From contig AP018040.2 in assembly GCA_002356435.2 (NCBI GenBank), positions 3,286,001 to 3,350,000 on the forward strand: a DNA stretch of 64,000 nt, written 5' to 3'. Of this stretch, positions 1 through 7,629 are shown one piece after another. The notes below the pieces were generated by a model. That model was not told the DNA's origin. It did not search any database and saw only the letters and a program-made list of their open reading frames with translations. Position numbers and translations under genes: made by a program. This DNA is from Petrimonas sp. IBARAKI (lineage in GTDB: Bacteria > Bacteroidota > Bacteroidia > Bacteroidales > Dysgonomonadaceae). The first letter of the stretch is position 1; the number at the start of each line of letters is the position of its first letter.

Positions 1-333
1 AGCATTTTTTGTCGTGATGCTGTTAATGTTATCACCTCAACCGATAGCAAAACGACTTTCCACTATTGTGATCCGCCATATTTTAACTCCGATCTTGGCC
101 ATTATGATGGGTATAGTGAAGATGATTATAAAAGATTACTTGAAGCCTTGTCATCGTGTAAAGGGAAGTTTATGCTTAGTAGTTACCCGAGTGATGTTCT
201 GACGGAGTATATATCTCAAAACGGCTGGAATAGCATCGAGGTAGACATGAATAAGTCATCTGGCAATGGGAGAAAAACGGAAGTAATAACGATGAACTAT
301 TCGGCAGGAATTAAGCAGGGAGTATTGTTTTGA
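1..333 (+). CDS. DNA adenine N6-methyltransferase, C-terminal part (cut by window start)
   Basis: The reading frame is open from base 1 and stops at TGA 331-333, leaving 110 residues of a larger protein. The fragment has the DPPY catalytic motif (residues 24-27, preceded by HYC), followed by an F/Y-rich loop and the sequence FMLSSYPSD, as in Dam/D12-class adenine methyltransferases, which methylate adenine N6 using S-adenosylmethionine. The N-terminal SAM-binding FxGxG region lies outside the window. Such enzymes are common in prophages and restriction-modification loci as well as being orphan regulators, so the missing left flank probably is accessory DNA (inference). Nothing downstream on the same strand is close enough to be co-transcribed with certainty. 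Confidence 0.85.
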   Translation, partial: SIFCRDAVNVITSTDSKTTFHYCDPPYFNSDLGHYDGYSEDDYKRLLEALSSCKGKFMLSSYPSDVLTEYISQNGWNSIEVDMNKSSGNGRKTEVITMNYSAGIKQGVLF

Positions 334-391
334 TGTTATACAAGTAGTGTTTAAGTAACCTGCAAATATTGTTGCGTGTGCGGAATAAAAA

Positions 392-473
392 TCACATTTC
401 GTTTTTATTATTCCTCGTTAAAGAATGTAATAATCTCGCATTTGGTTTTTATTTCTTGTCGCATTTGGTTTTT
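392..473 (+). repeat. Three spaced copies of a 15-bp motif upstream of pta
   Basis: TCGCATTTGGTTTTT occurs perfectly at 436-450 and 459-473 (23-bp period). A degenerate copy, TCACATTTCGTTTTT, lies at 392-406, 44 bp before the first. The spacings are close to one and two multiples of 22-23 bp, so all copies would face about the same side of the helix, as operator arrays do. The array ends about 50 bp before the predicted -7 element of pta. Function is inferred. Confidence 0.5.
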
Positions 474-522
474 GCGATTATATTCTCCTAACCATTTGCA
501 AGCCTCATATCGCTTTTTTTAT

Positions 523-530
523 TACTTTTG
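523..530 (+). promoter_or_regulatory. Candidate -7 element for pta operon
   Basis: TACTTTTG matches the Bacteroidota -7 consensus TAnnTTTG. A TTTG at 495-498 could be the -33 element, but the 24-bp spacer is longer than the usual 19-21. The pta start codon lies about 90 bp beyond the predicted start site. Confidence 0.4.
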
Positions 531-625
531 CAGAAGATTAATTTCAAATTGAAACGGGCGGTAGATCGAACAGGATTTACCTCCCGGATATCTTATTCCA
601 AAAACTCAATCGTCATACAAAATCT

Positions 626-1639
626 ATGAACTTAATTAACGAAATTATCGAGCGTGCAAAAGCCGATAAACAACGAATCGTTCTCCCTGAAGGGACGGAA
701 ACTCGAACTCTTCAGGCTGCGGACCAGCTTGTCCGGGATGGGGTGGCAGAAATAATTCTTCTCGGAAATCCGCAAGAAATTAACTTGCTGGCTAATCAGC
801 TTGAATTGAAAAATATCGGGAAAACCCTCGTAATCGATCCTAAGAACCACGACAAAAAACAAACCTACATTGACCTGTTGGTGAAACTCCGGCAGGCCAA
901 AGGAATGACACCCGAGAAAGCGGCCGTTTTGGTGGAAGACCCGCTCTATCTAGCATGCCTGATGATTAAAAACGGTGATGCGGACGGCGAAATTGCCGGC
1001 GCACAAAATACTACTGGCGATGTGCTCCGCCCGGCTTTGCAGATCATCAAAACATCACCGGGAGTAAGCGTAGTATCCGGAGCATTTATCATGTTTACGA
1101 AAACAACGCAATACGGGAAAGACGGCATCCTTATTTTTGCCGATTGTGCCGTCATGCCCAATCCTACTGCACAGGAGCTGGCATCCATTGCCATAGCATC
1201 GGCACAAACCGCACGCGGTATTGTTGGGGTTGAACCGCGCGTGGCTATGTTAAGTTTTTCGACCAAAGGAAGTGCCCAGCACGAAATGATTGATAAGGTG
1301 GCGGAAGCTACCCGCATTGCCAAAGAGATCGCTCCCGATCTGCTCATTGACGGTGAGCTCCAGGCCGATGCTGCGCTGGTTCCATCTGTTGGTGCAAGCA
1401 AAGCTCCCGGAAGTGCGATTGCAGGGCAGGCCAACGTATTGGTTTTTCCCACGTTGGAAGCCGGGAATATCGGATACAAACTTGTCCAGCGGTTAGGCAA
1501 TGCCGAAGCGGTTGGCCCCATTTTACAAGGGATGGCAGCTCCGGTAAACGATTTATCCCGCGGATGTTCGGTTGATGACATTTACAAAATGGTTGCCATA
1601 GCAGCTAATCAGTCCATTGCTGCAAAATCAAAAAAATAG
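626..1639 (+). CDS. pta: Phosphate acetyltransferase
   Basis: A 337-residue protein of the short phosphotransacetylase class, which lacks the N-terminal DRTGG/P-loop domains of the E. coli enzyme. It interconverts acetyl-CoA plus phosphate with acetyl-phosphate plus CoA. The sequence runs from the family-typical RIVLPEGTETRTLQAA start through DGEIAGAQNTTGDVLRPALQ and a C-terminal LVFPTLEAGNIGYKLVQR segment that lines the CoA/phosphate site in this family. It is the first gene of a three-gene operon; the next start follows 19 bp after its TAG stop, and ackA completes the acetate pathway. Some phosphate butyryltransferases look similar, but the pairing with ackA favours acetyl-CoA. Cytoplasmic, ATP-yielding step of fermentation. 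Confidence 0.95.
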   Translation: MNLINEIIERAKADKQRIVLPEGTETRTLQAADQLVRDGVAEIILLGNPQEINLLANQLELKNIGKTLVIDPKNHDKKQTYIDLLVKLRQAKGMTPEKAAVLVEDPLYLACLMIKNGDADGEIAGAQNTTGDVLRPALQIIKTSPGVSVVSGAFIMFTKTTQYGKDGILIFADCAVMPNPTAQELASIAIASAQTARGIVGVEPRVAMLSFSTKGSAQHEMIDKVAEATRIAKEIAPDLLIDGELQADAALVPSVGASKAPGSAIAGQANVLVFPTLEAGNIGYKLVQRLGNAEAVGPILQGMAAPVNDLSRGCSVDDIYKMVAIAANQSIAAKSKK

Positions 1640-1658
1640 AATTCAAAAAAATAGAATA

Positions 1659-2633
1659 ATGAGTGAATTAATCATTGAACCTATCGAGAAGTACGGACTC
1701 AACATAAGCCATGAGAAGAAAGCGCTCTTCTCTAGAATAGGTGTTGTAGGGGCCGGAAAAGAAGGGCGAACCATAATCAGCCTGACAGCTTCGGCAGGGA
1801 TGGATGTGGTTTTTATGGATGAATCTCAAGAACGTATCGACATCGTTTTTGAAGAACTGAACCGGGTAATGGATCAGAAAATCAGCAAATGGGGATTGAC
1901 GCAGTCGGAGAAAAAGGTTATCATGAACCGGATCACTCCCACACTGAGCTACGATGATTTTACCGGATGCGACCTGGTCATTGAGTGTACCCGATATTCA
2001 GAATCGGGACGCCGCAGCACACCCGTTCGAAAGAATATTTTTAAAATACTGGATGAGATCCTGGAACCCGATGCCATTATCGCTACTAACGGCCCTACCG
2101 TCATTATCAGTGAATTGGCAGCTGACCTTGTTCATAAAGAGCGCTGCGTCAGCCTCTATTTTCCCGTATCTCATCCCGATGCCCGGATTCTCGAGATCGT
2201 AAAGGGAATGTACACATCGGAAGAGGTGTACAATAGAATGGAAATTTTCGCCCAACTTATCAATTACCGGCCTCACCGGATAAATGAAAGCAACGGTAAT
2301 GTAAGCATACGCTTACTGACGACAATGCTCAACGAATCGTGCCAGATGTTGTTGGAGAGGGTGAGCAGCATGCAGAGCATTGAAGAAACGTTTACCATCA
2401 TTTACGGACAGCGGTACGGTGTTTTCAGAATGGCGGACATCATTGGTATTGAACGCATTGTCACTATAATGGAAGCCATGTTTAACGATTTTGGAGAGAC
2501 ACATTACAAACCCAATCCGTTGTTGTGGAAACTTTACCGTTCTAATCAGCTTGGCGTTCGGACAAGTAAGGGCTTCTACATCTATGATGAGAACGGAAAC
2601 GTAATTTCCGAAAATAAATCGTTGTTTAATTGA
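1659..2633 (+). CDS. 3-hydroxyacyl-CoA dehydrogenase-like protein, catalytic residues altered
   Basis: 324 residues. The ATG at 1659 is preferred because the upstream in-frame start overlaps the end of pta and adds only a low-complexity stretch. The N-terminal half is a Rossmann domain with GVVGAGKEG (28-36) and a following acidic D54; the C-terminal half has the NPLLWKLYRSNQLGVRTSKGFY block typical of the 3HCDH dimerisation domain, close to residues 286-307. In the family the catalytic His begins HFFNP; here the aligned position is Tyr167 in LYFPVSHP. The usual Asn in GF-V-V-N-R is also replaced (GNVSIRLL, 213-220). Standard dehydrogenase activity is therefore doubtful. Its position between pta and ackA suggests a role tied to acyl-CoA metabolism, but that is inference. 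Confidence 0.7.
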   Translation: MSELIIEPIEKYGLNISHEKKALFSRIGVVGAGKEGRTIISLTASAGMDVVFMDESQERIDIVFEELNRVMDQKISKWGLTQSEKKVIMNRITPTLSYDDFTGCDLVIECTRYSESGRRSTPVRKNIFKILDEILEPDAIIATNGPTVIISELAADLVHKERCVSLYFPVSHPDARILEIVKGMYTSEEVYNRMEIFAQLINYRPHRINESNGNVSIRLLTTMLNESCQMLLERVSSMQSIEETFTIIYGQRYGVFRMADIIGIERIVTIMEAMFNDFGETHYKPNPLLWKLYRSNQLGVRTSKGFYIYDENGNVISENKSLFN

Positions 2634-2661
2634 GAAAAGTCAGAAATCATAAGTTGTTGAA

Positions 2662-3861
2662 ATGAAGATATTAGTATTAAATTGCGGAAGTTCTTCCATA
2701 AAATACAAGCTTTTCGATATGAGAAGCAACGAGGTTATTGCACAAGGCGGTGTGGAAAAGATTGGCATGAAAGGCTCATTCTTGAAACTCACACTTCCCG
2801 ATGGGCAGAAAGTTCAGCTCGAAGGAGAAATTCTGGAGCATCGTGCAGGGATTGAATACATTTTCGGTGTCATGTTGAGTGAGAAATACGGATGCATCCG
2901 GTCACTCGATGAAATTGATGCTGTCGGACACCGCGTGGTACACGGCGGGGAACGTTTCAACAAGAGCGTGCTCATCACCGAAGAGGTCATAGAAATGCTG
3001 AAAGAGTGTATTGAGTTGGCGCCCTTACATAATCCCCCTAACCTCAAAGGTATTTACGCCATTCAGGAACTGTTGCCCCATACGCCACAGGTAAGTGTCT
3101 TTGATACGGCCTTCCATCAGACCATGCCCGATTATGCCTATGTTTACGGATTGCCCTACTCGCTTTATGAAAAATACGGCATTCGCCGATATGGATTTCA
3201 CGGCACGAGCCATCGGTACGTTTCAAAAAGAGCCTGCGAGTTCCTGAATGTCCCCTACGAATCTCAACGAATCATCACTGCCCATATTGGTAACGGCGTT
3301 TCCATAACGGCTATAAAAAACGGCAAATCAGTGGATACAAGTATGGGGATGACTCCCGTTGAAGGGCTGATGATGGGAACCCGGTCAGGAGACCTGGATC
3401 CGGGGGTTATATCCTATATTATGGAAAAAGAACACATGAGCGCTTCAGGCATTTCCACCCTGTTGAACAAATTTTCGGGTGTTCTGGGAATCTCAGGAAT
3501 CTCATCGGATATGCGTGAGATAGAGGTCGGAATAAAAGAAAACAATCCGAGAGCGATTCTGGCACTAAACACTTACGACTACCGCATAAAAAAATACATA
3601 GGTGCATACAGCGCTGTTTTAGGCGGAGTGGACATCTTGGTATTTACGGGTGGCGTTGGTGAAAACCAGGCAATTACCCGGAGTGTCGTTTGTAAAAACA
3701 TGGAGTATATGGGCATTGAACTTGATGAAGAATTAAACAGATCGGTTCGTGCGAAAGAAGTTGTGATCAGCAAACCGTCGTCAAAAGTGAAAGTACTCAT
3801 CATCCCCACCGACGAAGAATTGACCATCGCAAAAGACACTATGCAGATATTGGGGAAGTAA
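2662..3861 (+). CDS. ackA: Acetate kinase
   Basis: 399 residues, normal length for the family. It transfers phosphate from acetyl-phosphate to ADP, giving acetate and ATP. The ASKHA-fold signature LVLNCGSSSIKYKLF is at the N-terminus; GHRVVHGGERF, FDTAFHQTMPDYAYVYGLPY (acetate site and catalytic Asp), YGFHGTSHRYVSKRA and the nucleotide-binding FTGGVGEN all appear in order. It lies 28 bp after the dehydrogenase-like gene and is followed by a strong intrinsic terminator at 3877-3916, so it ends the operon. Butyrate kinase is a distant relative but the motifs are those of acetate kinase. Confidence 0.97.
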   Translation: MKILVLNCGSSSIKYKLFDMRSNEVIAQGGVEKIGMKGSFLKLTLPDGQKVQLEGEILEHRAGIEYIFGVMLSEKYGCIRSLDEIDAVGHRVVHGGERFNKSVLITEEVIEMLKECIELAPLHNPPNLKGIYAIQELLPHTPQVSVFDTAFHQTMPDYAYVYGLPYSLYEKYGIRRYGFHGTSHRYVSKRACEFLNVPYESQRIITAHIGNGVSITAIKNGKSVDTSMGMTPVEGLMMGTRSGDLDPGVISYIMEKEHMSASGISTLLNKFSGVLGISGISSDMREIEVGIKENNPRAILALNTYDYRIKKYIGAYSAVLGGVDILVFTGGVGENQAITRSVVCKNMEYMGIELDEELNRSVRAKEVVISKPSSKVKVLIIPTDEELTIAKDTMQILGK

Positions 3862-3876
3862 CGTTTAACTATCAAA

Positions 3877-3916
3877 AAACGTCGCCAGAGGATAACCTCC
3901 ACCTGGCGGCGTTTTT
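3877..3916 (+). terminator. Intrinsic terminator after ackA
   Basis: A 12-bp stem pairs 3877-3888 (AAACGTCGCCAG) with 3903-3914 (CTGGCGGCGTTT) with one G-T wobble, and a T-run ends at 3916. It begins 15 bp after the ackA stop codon. Confidence 0.85.
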
Positions 3917-3959
3917 ACATAGGAAATTTTAGAGTAGAGTTTATATTTATACAACCGAT

Positions 3960-4331
3960 TCAGGTTCTTTGAACAAAATTGCGATAATGTGATGGAGTAA
4001 CTCCTGTATGCCTTTTGAACGTACGAGAAAAATAGGCCAGATCAATAAAACCGCAGTTCTTGGCAATTTCACCAATATTTTTATCAAAGTGAACCAGCTG
4101 TTTTTTGGCGTGATTGACTTTCAACTGAATGATATAAGCGTTGGTTGAATATCCCGAAGCCGCATTAATTTTTCTATTAAGCTGAGACACGCTCATGTTT
4201 AACTCTTTTGCTATTGAACCGGGAGACAGGCCGGGGTCAGATATTTTTTGGTTGATAATATCGGTAACCTTTTGAAGAAAAAACATATTCACCCGCATCG
4301 GTCTTGTTTCGTTTTTGAGAGCTGTTTTCAT
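3960..4331 (-). CDS. Single-domain AraC-family regulator
   Basis: 123 residues, almost entirely an AraC-type DNA-binding domain with two helix-turn-helix units (about residues 30-75 and 80-118) ending in GFIDLAYFSRTFKRHTGVTP, the family's signature. There is no sensor, receiver or membrane segment. It closely resembles the last 120 residues of the hybrid two-component protein at 8745-11618, with matching blocks such as SQLNRKINAASGYS against SQLNRKVNAISGFS and KNIGEIAKNCGF against KNIGEVAEACGF. It may have arisen by duplication of that output domain and could compete for, or share, its binding sites (inference). It could instead be the remnant of a longer regulator, though it has its own start codon. 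Confidence 0.8.
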   Translation of the reverse strand: MKTALKNETRPMRVNMFFLQKVTDIINQKISDPGLSPGSIAKELNMSVSQLNRKINAASGYSTNAYIIQLKVNHAKKQLVHFDKNIGEIAKNCGFIDLAYFSRTFKRHTGVTPSHYRNFVQRT

Positions 4332-4465
4332 GTTTTTATCTTTTTTGTTTTACTACATGAATATAGGTATTACAGACAGGTGCTGATGATCAGTCAGAAT
4401 GAACAGATCCTTATGGACTTATCTTCCAACCAAATCCGAAGACACCGTTAAGCTATATGAAGAAT

Positions 4466-4557
4466 AATAAAAGGGCTTGAAAAGTATCCAACAACAGAAT
4501 ATCGCGCATGTTAAACATTATAATTTTTTAAAGAGATACATCGAGGGCCCTTTTATT
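4466..4557. repeat. Perfect 11-bp inverted repeat separated by 70 bp
   Basis: AATAAAAGGGC at 4466-4476 is exactly complementary to GCCCTTTTATT at 4547-4557. The arms could form a long-range hairpin, or be the ends of a small decayed insertion of about 92 bp. No target-site duplication is obvious. Confidence 0.45.
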
Positions 4558-4596
4558 GGCAATGCATCCATTCTCGTACAAAAATAATTCGAGGTA

Positions 4597-4670
4597 GAAA
4601 AAAACGTTAGGATTATTTACACAAAATTTAGGACTCAGTGAGCATTAACATTTCGCATATTTGTATTCCA
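4597..4670 (+). promoter_or_regulatory. Operator-promoter element, copy B
   Basis: Shares its layout with copy A (8608-8680): an A-run, TTAGGAT at 4607-4613, TTAGGAC at 4628-4634 exactly 21 bp later, CATTAAC at 4643-4649, then a -7-like CATATTTG at 4656-4663. A 21-bp direct-repeat spacing is typical of sites for AraC-type activators. Read on the plus strand it points at a region with no gene; read on the minus strand it lies about 270 bp upstream of the AraC gene. Confidence 0.55.
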
Positions 4671-4861
4671 CACACATTATCTCTCGAATAACTAACTTAT
4701 AAACAACTAAATACGATCTAAAAATATGAATAAAGTTTGGATTGGATAAAGATAAATCTGCGAAGGGAGATTATTTCAATTGCCTCATATACCACTGCAT
4801 TTCAAGCAATTAAAAAAGCCCCAATGAATATCGGAGCTCTATGTGCGGAGAAAACACAAAA

Positions 4862-5065
4862 TTATTGAATAAAGAAATCTTCTTTCTCTTCCTCTATTGT
4901 AATAAAAAAATCAAATTTGGCTTCGGAAACTTCTTTTTCAGTTTCAAACTTAACAATCTTTAATCTTGGATAATATTTGCTTATTTTTATACCCAAGCCG
5001 GTTAATCTCGTTTTAACTTCCTTAAAAGACCTACCGTTCTGTATAACTCCAAAGTATGTTTTCAT
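4862..5065 (-). CDS. Small protein resembling a subtilisin propeptide / inhibitor I9 domain
   Basis: 67 residues with no signal peptide, starting 7 bp after the stop of the subtilisin-like protease gene, hence co-transcribed. The order of elements matches a subtilase propeptide: a strand KTYFGVIQ, a helix around residues 13-24, strand ISKYYPRLKIVKFET, a second helix (EKEVSEAKF) and a final strand ITIEEEKEDFF whose ITIEEE resembles the conserved YVEED-type end of subtilisin prodomains. In that family the prodomain is an intramolecular chaperone and tight inhibitor of the protease. A free-standing version would act in trans on the neighbouring protease (inference). Similarity is weak and judged by eye. 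Confidence 0.55.
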   Translation of the reverse strand: MKTYFGVIQNGRSFKEVKTRLTGLGIKISKYYPRLKIVKFETEKEVSEAKFDFFITIEEEKEDFFIQ

Positions 5066-5072
5066 ATTCTTA

Positions 5073-6332
5073 TCATTGGATAACCTGAATCAACCCTTTC
5101 CCGATATCCCTATATTTGAGATTTTCAATCGGTTTTGCTTTGCCTTCAAGTAACTCCCAAATTTCCCGGGTGTTCAGATCCGGAAATTGTTCCATATAAA
5201 GCGCCGCCAGTCCAGAAACATGGGGAGTGGCCATACTTGTTCCACTCAACAAGACATAATTTCCTGAATTTCCACTTTTCTTCGGATAAGAACTCAGCAC
5301 ATCCACTCCTGGCGCACAAACATTGACATTGCCTCCGGTAGCCGCATTGATCCCGGCGTTAGAGAACCGGGCAACCCGCATCTGATTATCAATGGCTGCA
5401 ACAGCCATGATGGAGAGAGAGTTTGCCGGTGCAGAAACCGGAACGGGCAATGCAGGCCTTTTACTATCATTGCCTGCAGCTGCAATAATCAGGCAATTGC
5501 TATCCAGAGCCCTGATTCCCACAGTCTCAAAAAGGACAGAAGGCTTTTCGTTCAGCTTCACCGGTGAAGCCAGGGACAAGGAGATTATTCGGAATTTTTT
5601 AGTAATAGCCCAGTCAATCGCATCGATAATACTGCTGGTTGTCCCCTTTCCATTGTTGGAAAGTACTTTTCCTATTTTCAGGTTGCTGTCTTTTGCAATC
5701 CCGTACCGCTTGCCGGTATCGTTTCTAACATTCCCGCAAGCAATACCGGCACAATGTGTTCCGTGTCCGTTAGGATCTTTATCCCAATCTTCACCTTCGA
5801 TGAAGGATTTCCCTTCAACAATCCTGTCTACAAAATCGGGATGCGAAACATCGAATCCGGTATCGAGTATGCAAACATCTATTCCTTTGCCCGAAAATTG
5901 GGTTTCTCCCATTCCAATAGCTTTCAACCCCCACTCCAAGTCCGTTACAGCCGGTTTTGGAATCGGTTTTCTCCGGATGTAGTTTTCCAGTTCCAGAATT
6001 TTGTTCTTCAATTGATCAACGTTTGTCTTCAAATCGTCAATAAAGGTAAATTCATCGGCAGGAAAAAACTCCCTTTCCTTTTCAAAATAGATAACCGGGC
6101 TTTTACTGTCGGCTATCGACCGGGTTAGCTGTTCTTCATCTACATCGTCAACCACTACCACTCCCAGGTTTTTGTAAAGAACGGCATTGTTATTGTCGAT
6201 AATGTTAAACGAGCGGTTATCTTTCGATAAATACTCCGATGAGGTAACGCTTACGGAGAACCCTTTCTCCACGTTACGGATCGATTTTTCGTTTTGACTG
6301 TCCAGCAAAACAATGTACCTGTTTTTTACCAT
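5073..6332 (-). CDS. Cytoplasmic subtilisin-like serine protease (S8 family)
   Basis: 419 residues. The catalytic triad is intact: Asp157 in ILDTGFD, His190 in GHGTHCAG, Ser366 in GTSMATPHVSG, with oxyanion Asn288 in AAAGND. Residues 1-90 look like an N-terminal I9-type prodomain (RYIVLLD, then VVVDDVDEEQ and VIYFEKEREFF), followed by a probable helical linker at 95-121. There is no signal peptide, unlike most secreted subtilases, so it probably acts inside the cell. The gene is fourth in a five-gene minus-strand cassette, 9 bp from its upstream neighbour and 7 bp before a small propeptide-like gene. Its natural substrate is unknown; the co-encoded DUF2589-like and helical proteins are obvious candidates (inference). 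Confidence 0.9.
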   Translation of the reverse strand: MVKNRYIVLLDSQNEKSIRNVEKGFSVSVTSSEYLSKDNRSFNIIDNNNAVLYKNLGVVVVDDVDEEQLTRSIADSKSPVIYFEKEREFFPADEFTFIDDLKTNVDQLKNKILELENYIRRKPIPKPAVTDLEWGLKAIGMGETQFSGKGIDVCILDTGFDVSHPDFVDRIVEGKSFIEGEDWDKDPNGHGTHCAGIACGNVRNDTGKRYGIAKDSNLKIGKVLSNNGKGTTSSIIDAIDWAITKKFRIISLSLASPVKLNEKPSVLFETVGIRALDSNCLIIAAAGNDSKRPALPVPVSAPANSLSIMAVAAIDNQMRVARFSNAGINAATGGNVNVCAPGVDVLSSYPKKSGNSGNYVLLSGTSMATPHVSGLAALYMEQFPDLNTREIWELLEGKAKPIENLKYRDIGKGLIQVIQ

Positions 6333-6341
6333 AATTTTATT

Positions 6342-6926
6342 TCATTGAGTAGTGATTTTGCAAACAACTTTTTCGATAAGCAAGTAAATATCTTCCGGTA
6401 TTAAATTCGTGAGCAGTTTTTTGTTTATTACGGAAATAGAACCATTTTGAGAAAGCAGATAGCTCCAGTAAACCTCGATCTTGGGAATAGTATCCAGGTC
6501 TTTCAGCTTTTCGTCCGATAAGACTCCTTGTTGACAAAGGTTAAGAATCAAGTTGGAGAGAATTTCTTCACCCTCTTCGAGTTTCGTAATCTCTTTTTTG
6601 TAAACCTCCTGCAACAACCTGTCAAGACTCTCGATTCCGTTGTAAGAAAACCCCCACAACAATTCTCCTTTCCCGGAACTTATCTTCTCCATTTTGGAGG
6701 GATCAAAACCTCTTTTTACCGTTAGGAGCATATTCCTTATCCTAAGAGCTTCCGATTCTTTAGAGCTTTCTCCTCTGTTTTCAAAATAATCGGATAATCT
6801 AGTCAGGAAAGTATTTAACCGATGCTCAAAATCGAATGATTTTTCGGCAAATAACTTTTGGACCTGATTAAACTCCGCAAAAAAATCGTCGATAACCCTG
6901 ACTTTGTTGTGGATAAATTCTTTCAT
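6342..6926 (-). CDS. Hypothetical helical protein of the protease cassette
   Basis: 194 residues not assigned to a family. Composition suggests an almost all-helical, soluble protein (for example residues 8-50 and 95-135) with no signal peptide or membrane segment. The start codon directly abuts the stop of the gene before it, and the protease start follows 9 bp after its own stop, so it is an integral member of the cassette. It might be an adaptor or regulator for the protease, but nothing in the sequence proves this. Confidence 0.7.
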   Translation of the reverse strand: MKEFIHNKVRVIDDFFAEFNQVQKLFAEKSFDFEHRLNTFLTRLSDYFENRGESSKESEALRIRNMLLTVKRGFDPSKMEKISSGKGELLWGFSYNGIESLDRLLQEVYKKEITKLEEGEEILSNLILNLCQQGVLSDEKLKDLDTIPKIEVYWSYLLSQNGSISVINKKLLTNLIPEDIYLLIEKVVCKITTQ

Positions 6927-7625
6927 CTATTCAAAAATGATTTCTTCGATTGTTTGGCCATTTTTATCCGTAAACGTTTTAATTCGCAGCCCCTCTTCTT
7001 CCATCTCAATATGAAGATTAATAAACAACTTGTCCTTATCTTCCGTCCCGGAGGTATTCGGGTCGATGTAGATATCGTTCAACTTGGTAGATACCAACGA
7101 ATAACTATTGGCTATAGCTTCTGACAATATTCTTTTCATTTCCAGACCCTCCGTCTCGGAGGCGACATCCTGAGGCCTGAACACACCAAGGTTCAACGAT
7201 TTGATTTGAGGGGAAACATCTAGTTTTTTTACTTCGTCGCCGATATTCCTAACCAGTTTTTGGTCCTTTTTCTCAAGTGTTTTAAAGAGTTGTTTAAATT
7301 CGGGATTTTGTATCTGCTCTCTTGTAACAGGAGAAATGTTCAGTTGTTTTTCTTTATTTACAGCCTCAATTCGTTCATTTAAATCATTCAGGAACTTCTC
7401 GTCATCGAGCTTGAAGTTGTATTTCGACTGAGCACTTATGTCACTCACTTTCAATGGTATGTCCATTTTTATGGCTGGGAAAGCAAATCTCGGAGCCTTA
7501 AAAAACTTCAGGTATTCGTGGTTGGCGTACTCTTTGGCCACAAGAACTGACTTTTCATCTGCTTTTTTACGAGCCTGGATTATCTCGCTGTAGAGATAAT
7601 CCAGGTAGTCTGAAAGTTTAATCAT
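6927..7625 (-). CDS. Hypothetical protein of the protease cassette
   Basis: 232 residues from the ATG at 7625, chosen because it follows the upstream stop codon by 4 bp; the longer frame from 7685 would overlap that gene by 56 bp. The N-terminus is helical (YLDYLYSEIIQARKKADEKS), followed by a proline-containing strand region (APRFAFPAIKMDIPLKVSDI) that recalls the strand-forming part of DUF2589-type proteins. The middle is charged and helical, the end strand-rich with an acidic tail. No membrane segment or signal peptide. Family not recognised; the tight coupling to the DUF2589-like gene suggests the two proteins form a complex (inference). Confidence 0.7.
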   Translation of the reverse strand: MIKLSDYLDYLYSEIIQARKKADEKSVLVAKEYANHEYLKFFKAPRFAFPAIKMDIPLKVSDISAQSKYNFKLDDEKFLNDLNERIEAVNKEKQLNISPVTREQIQNPEFKQLFKTLEKKDQKLVRNIGDEVKKLDVSPQIKSLNLGVFRPQDVASETEGLEMKRILSEAIANSYSLVSTKLNDIYIDPNTSGTEDKDKLFINLHIEMEEEGLRIKTFTDKNGQTIEEIIFE

Positions 7626-7629
7626 GATC

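Larger units (their letters stand above)
334..625. other. Intergenic leader region of pta with a short repeated motif
   Basis: This 292-bp AT-rich gap has no plausible gene. It holds three copies of a 15-bp motif (392-406, 436-450, 459-473) and a -7-type promoter element at 523-530, both listed separately. Confidence 0.6.
4332..4861. other. 530-bp non-coding region with inverted repeat and putative operator/promoter
   Basis: No convincing gene. It holds a perfect 11-bp inverted repeat (4466-4476 and 4547-4557) and a 74-bp element (4597-4670) also found at 8608-8680. Downstream of that element on the plus strand is only a seven-codon reading frame (4726-4749, MNKVWIG), which may be what is left of a lost target gene. 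Confidence 0.6.

Noticed and set aside
946-1581. Long minus-strand frame (211 codons) opposite pta
   Set aside because: It lies fully within pta, has no homology-like motifs and reflects codon bias of the real gene.
5392-5982. Plus-strand frame (196 codons) opposite the subtilase gene
   Set aside because: The catalytic triad on the other strand proves which strand is coding; this frame is Ser/Pro-rich noise.
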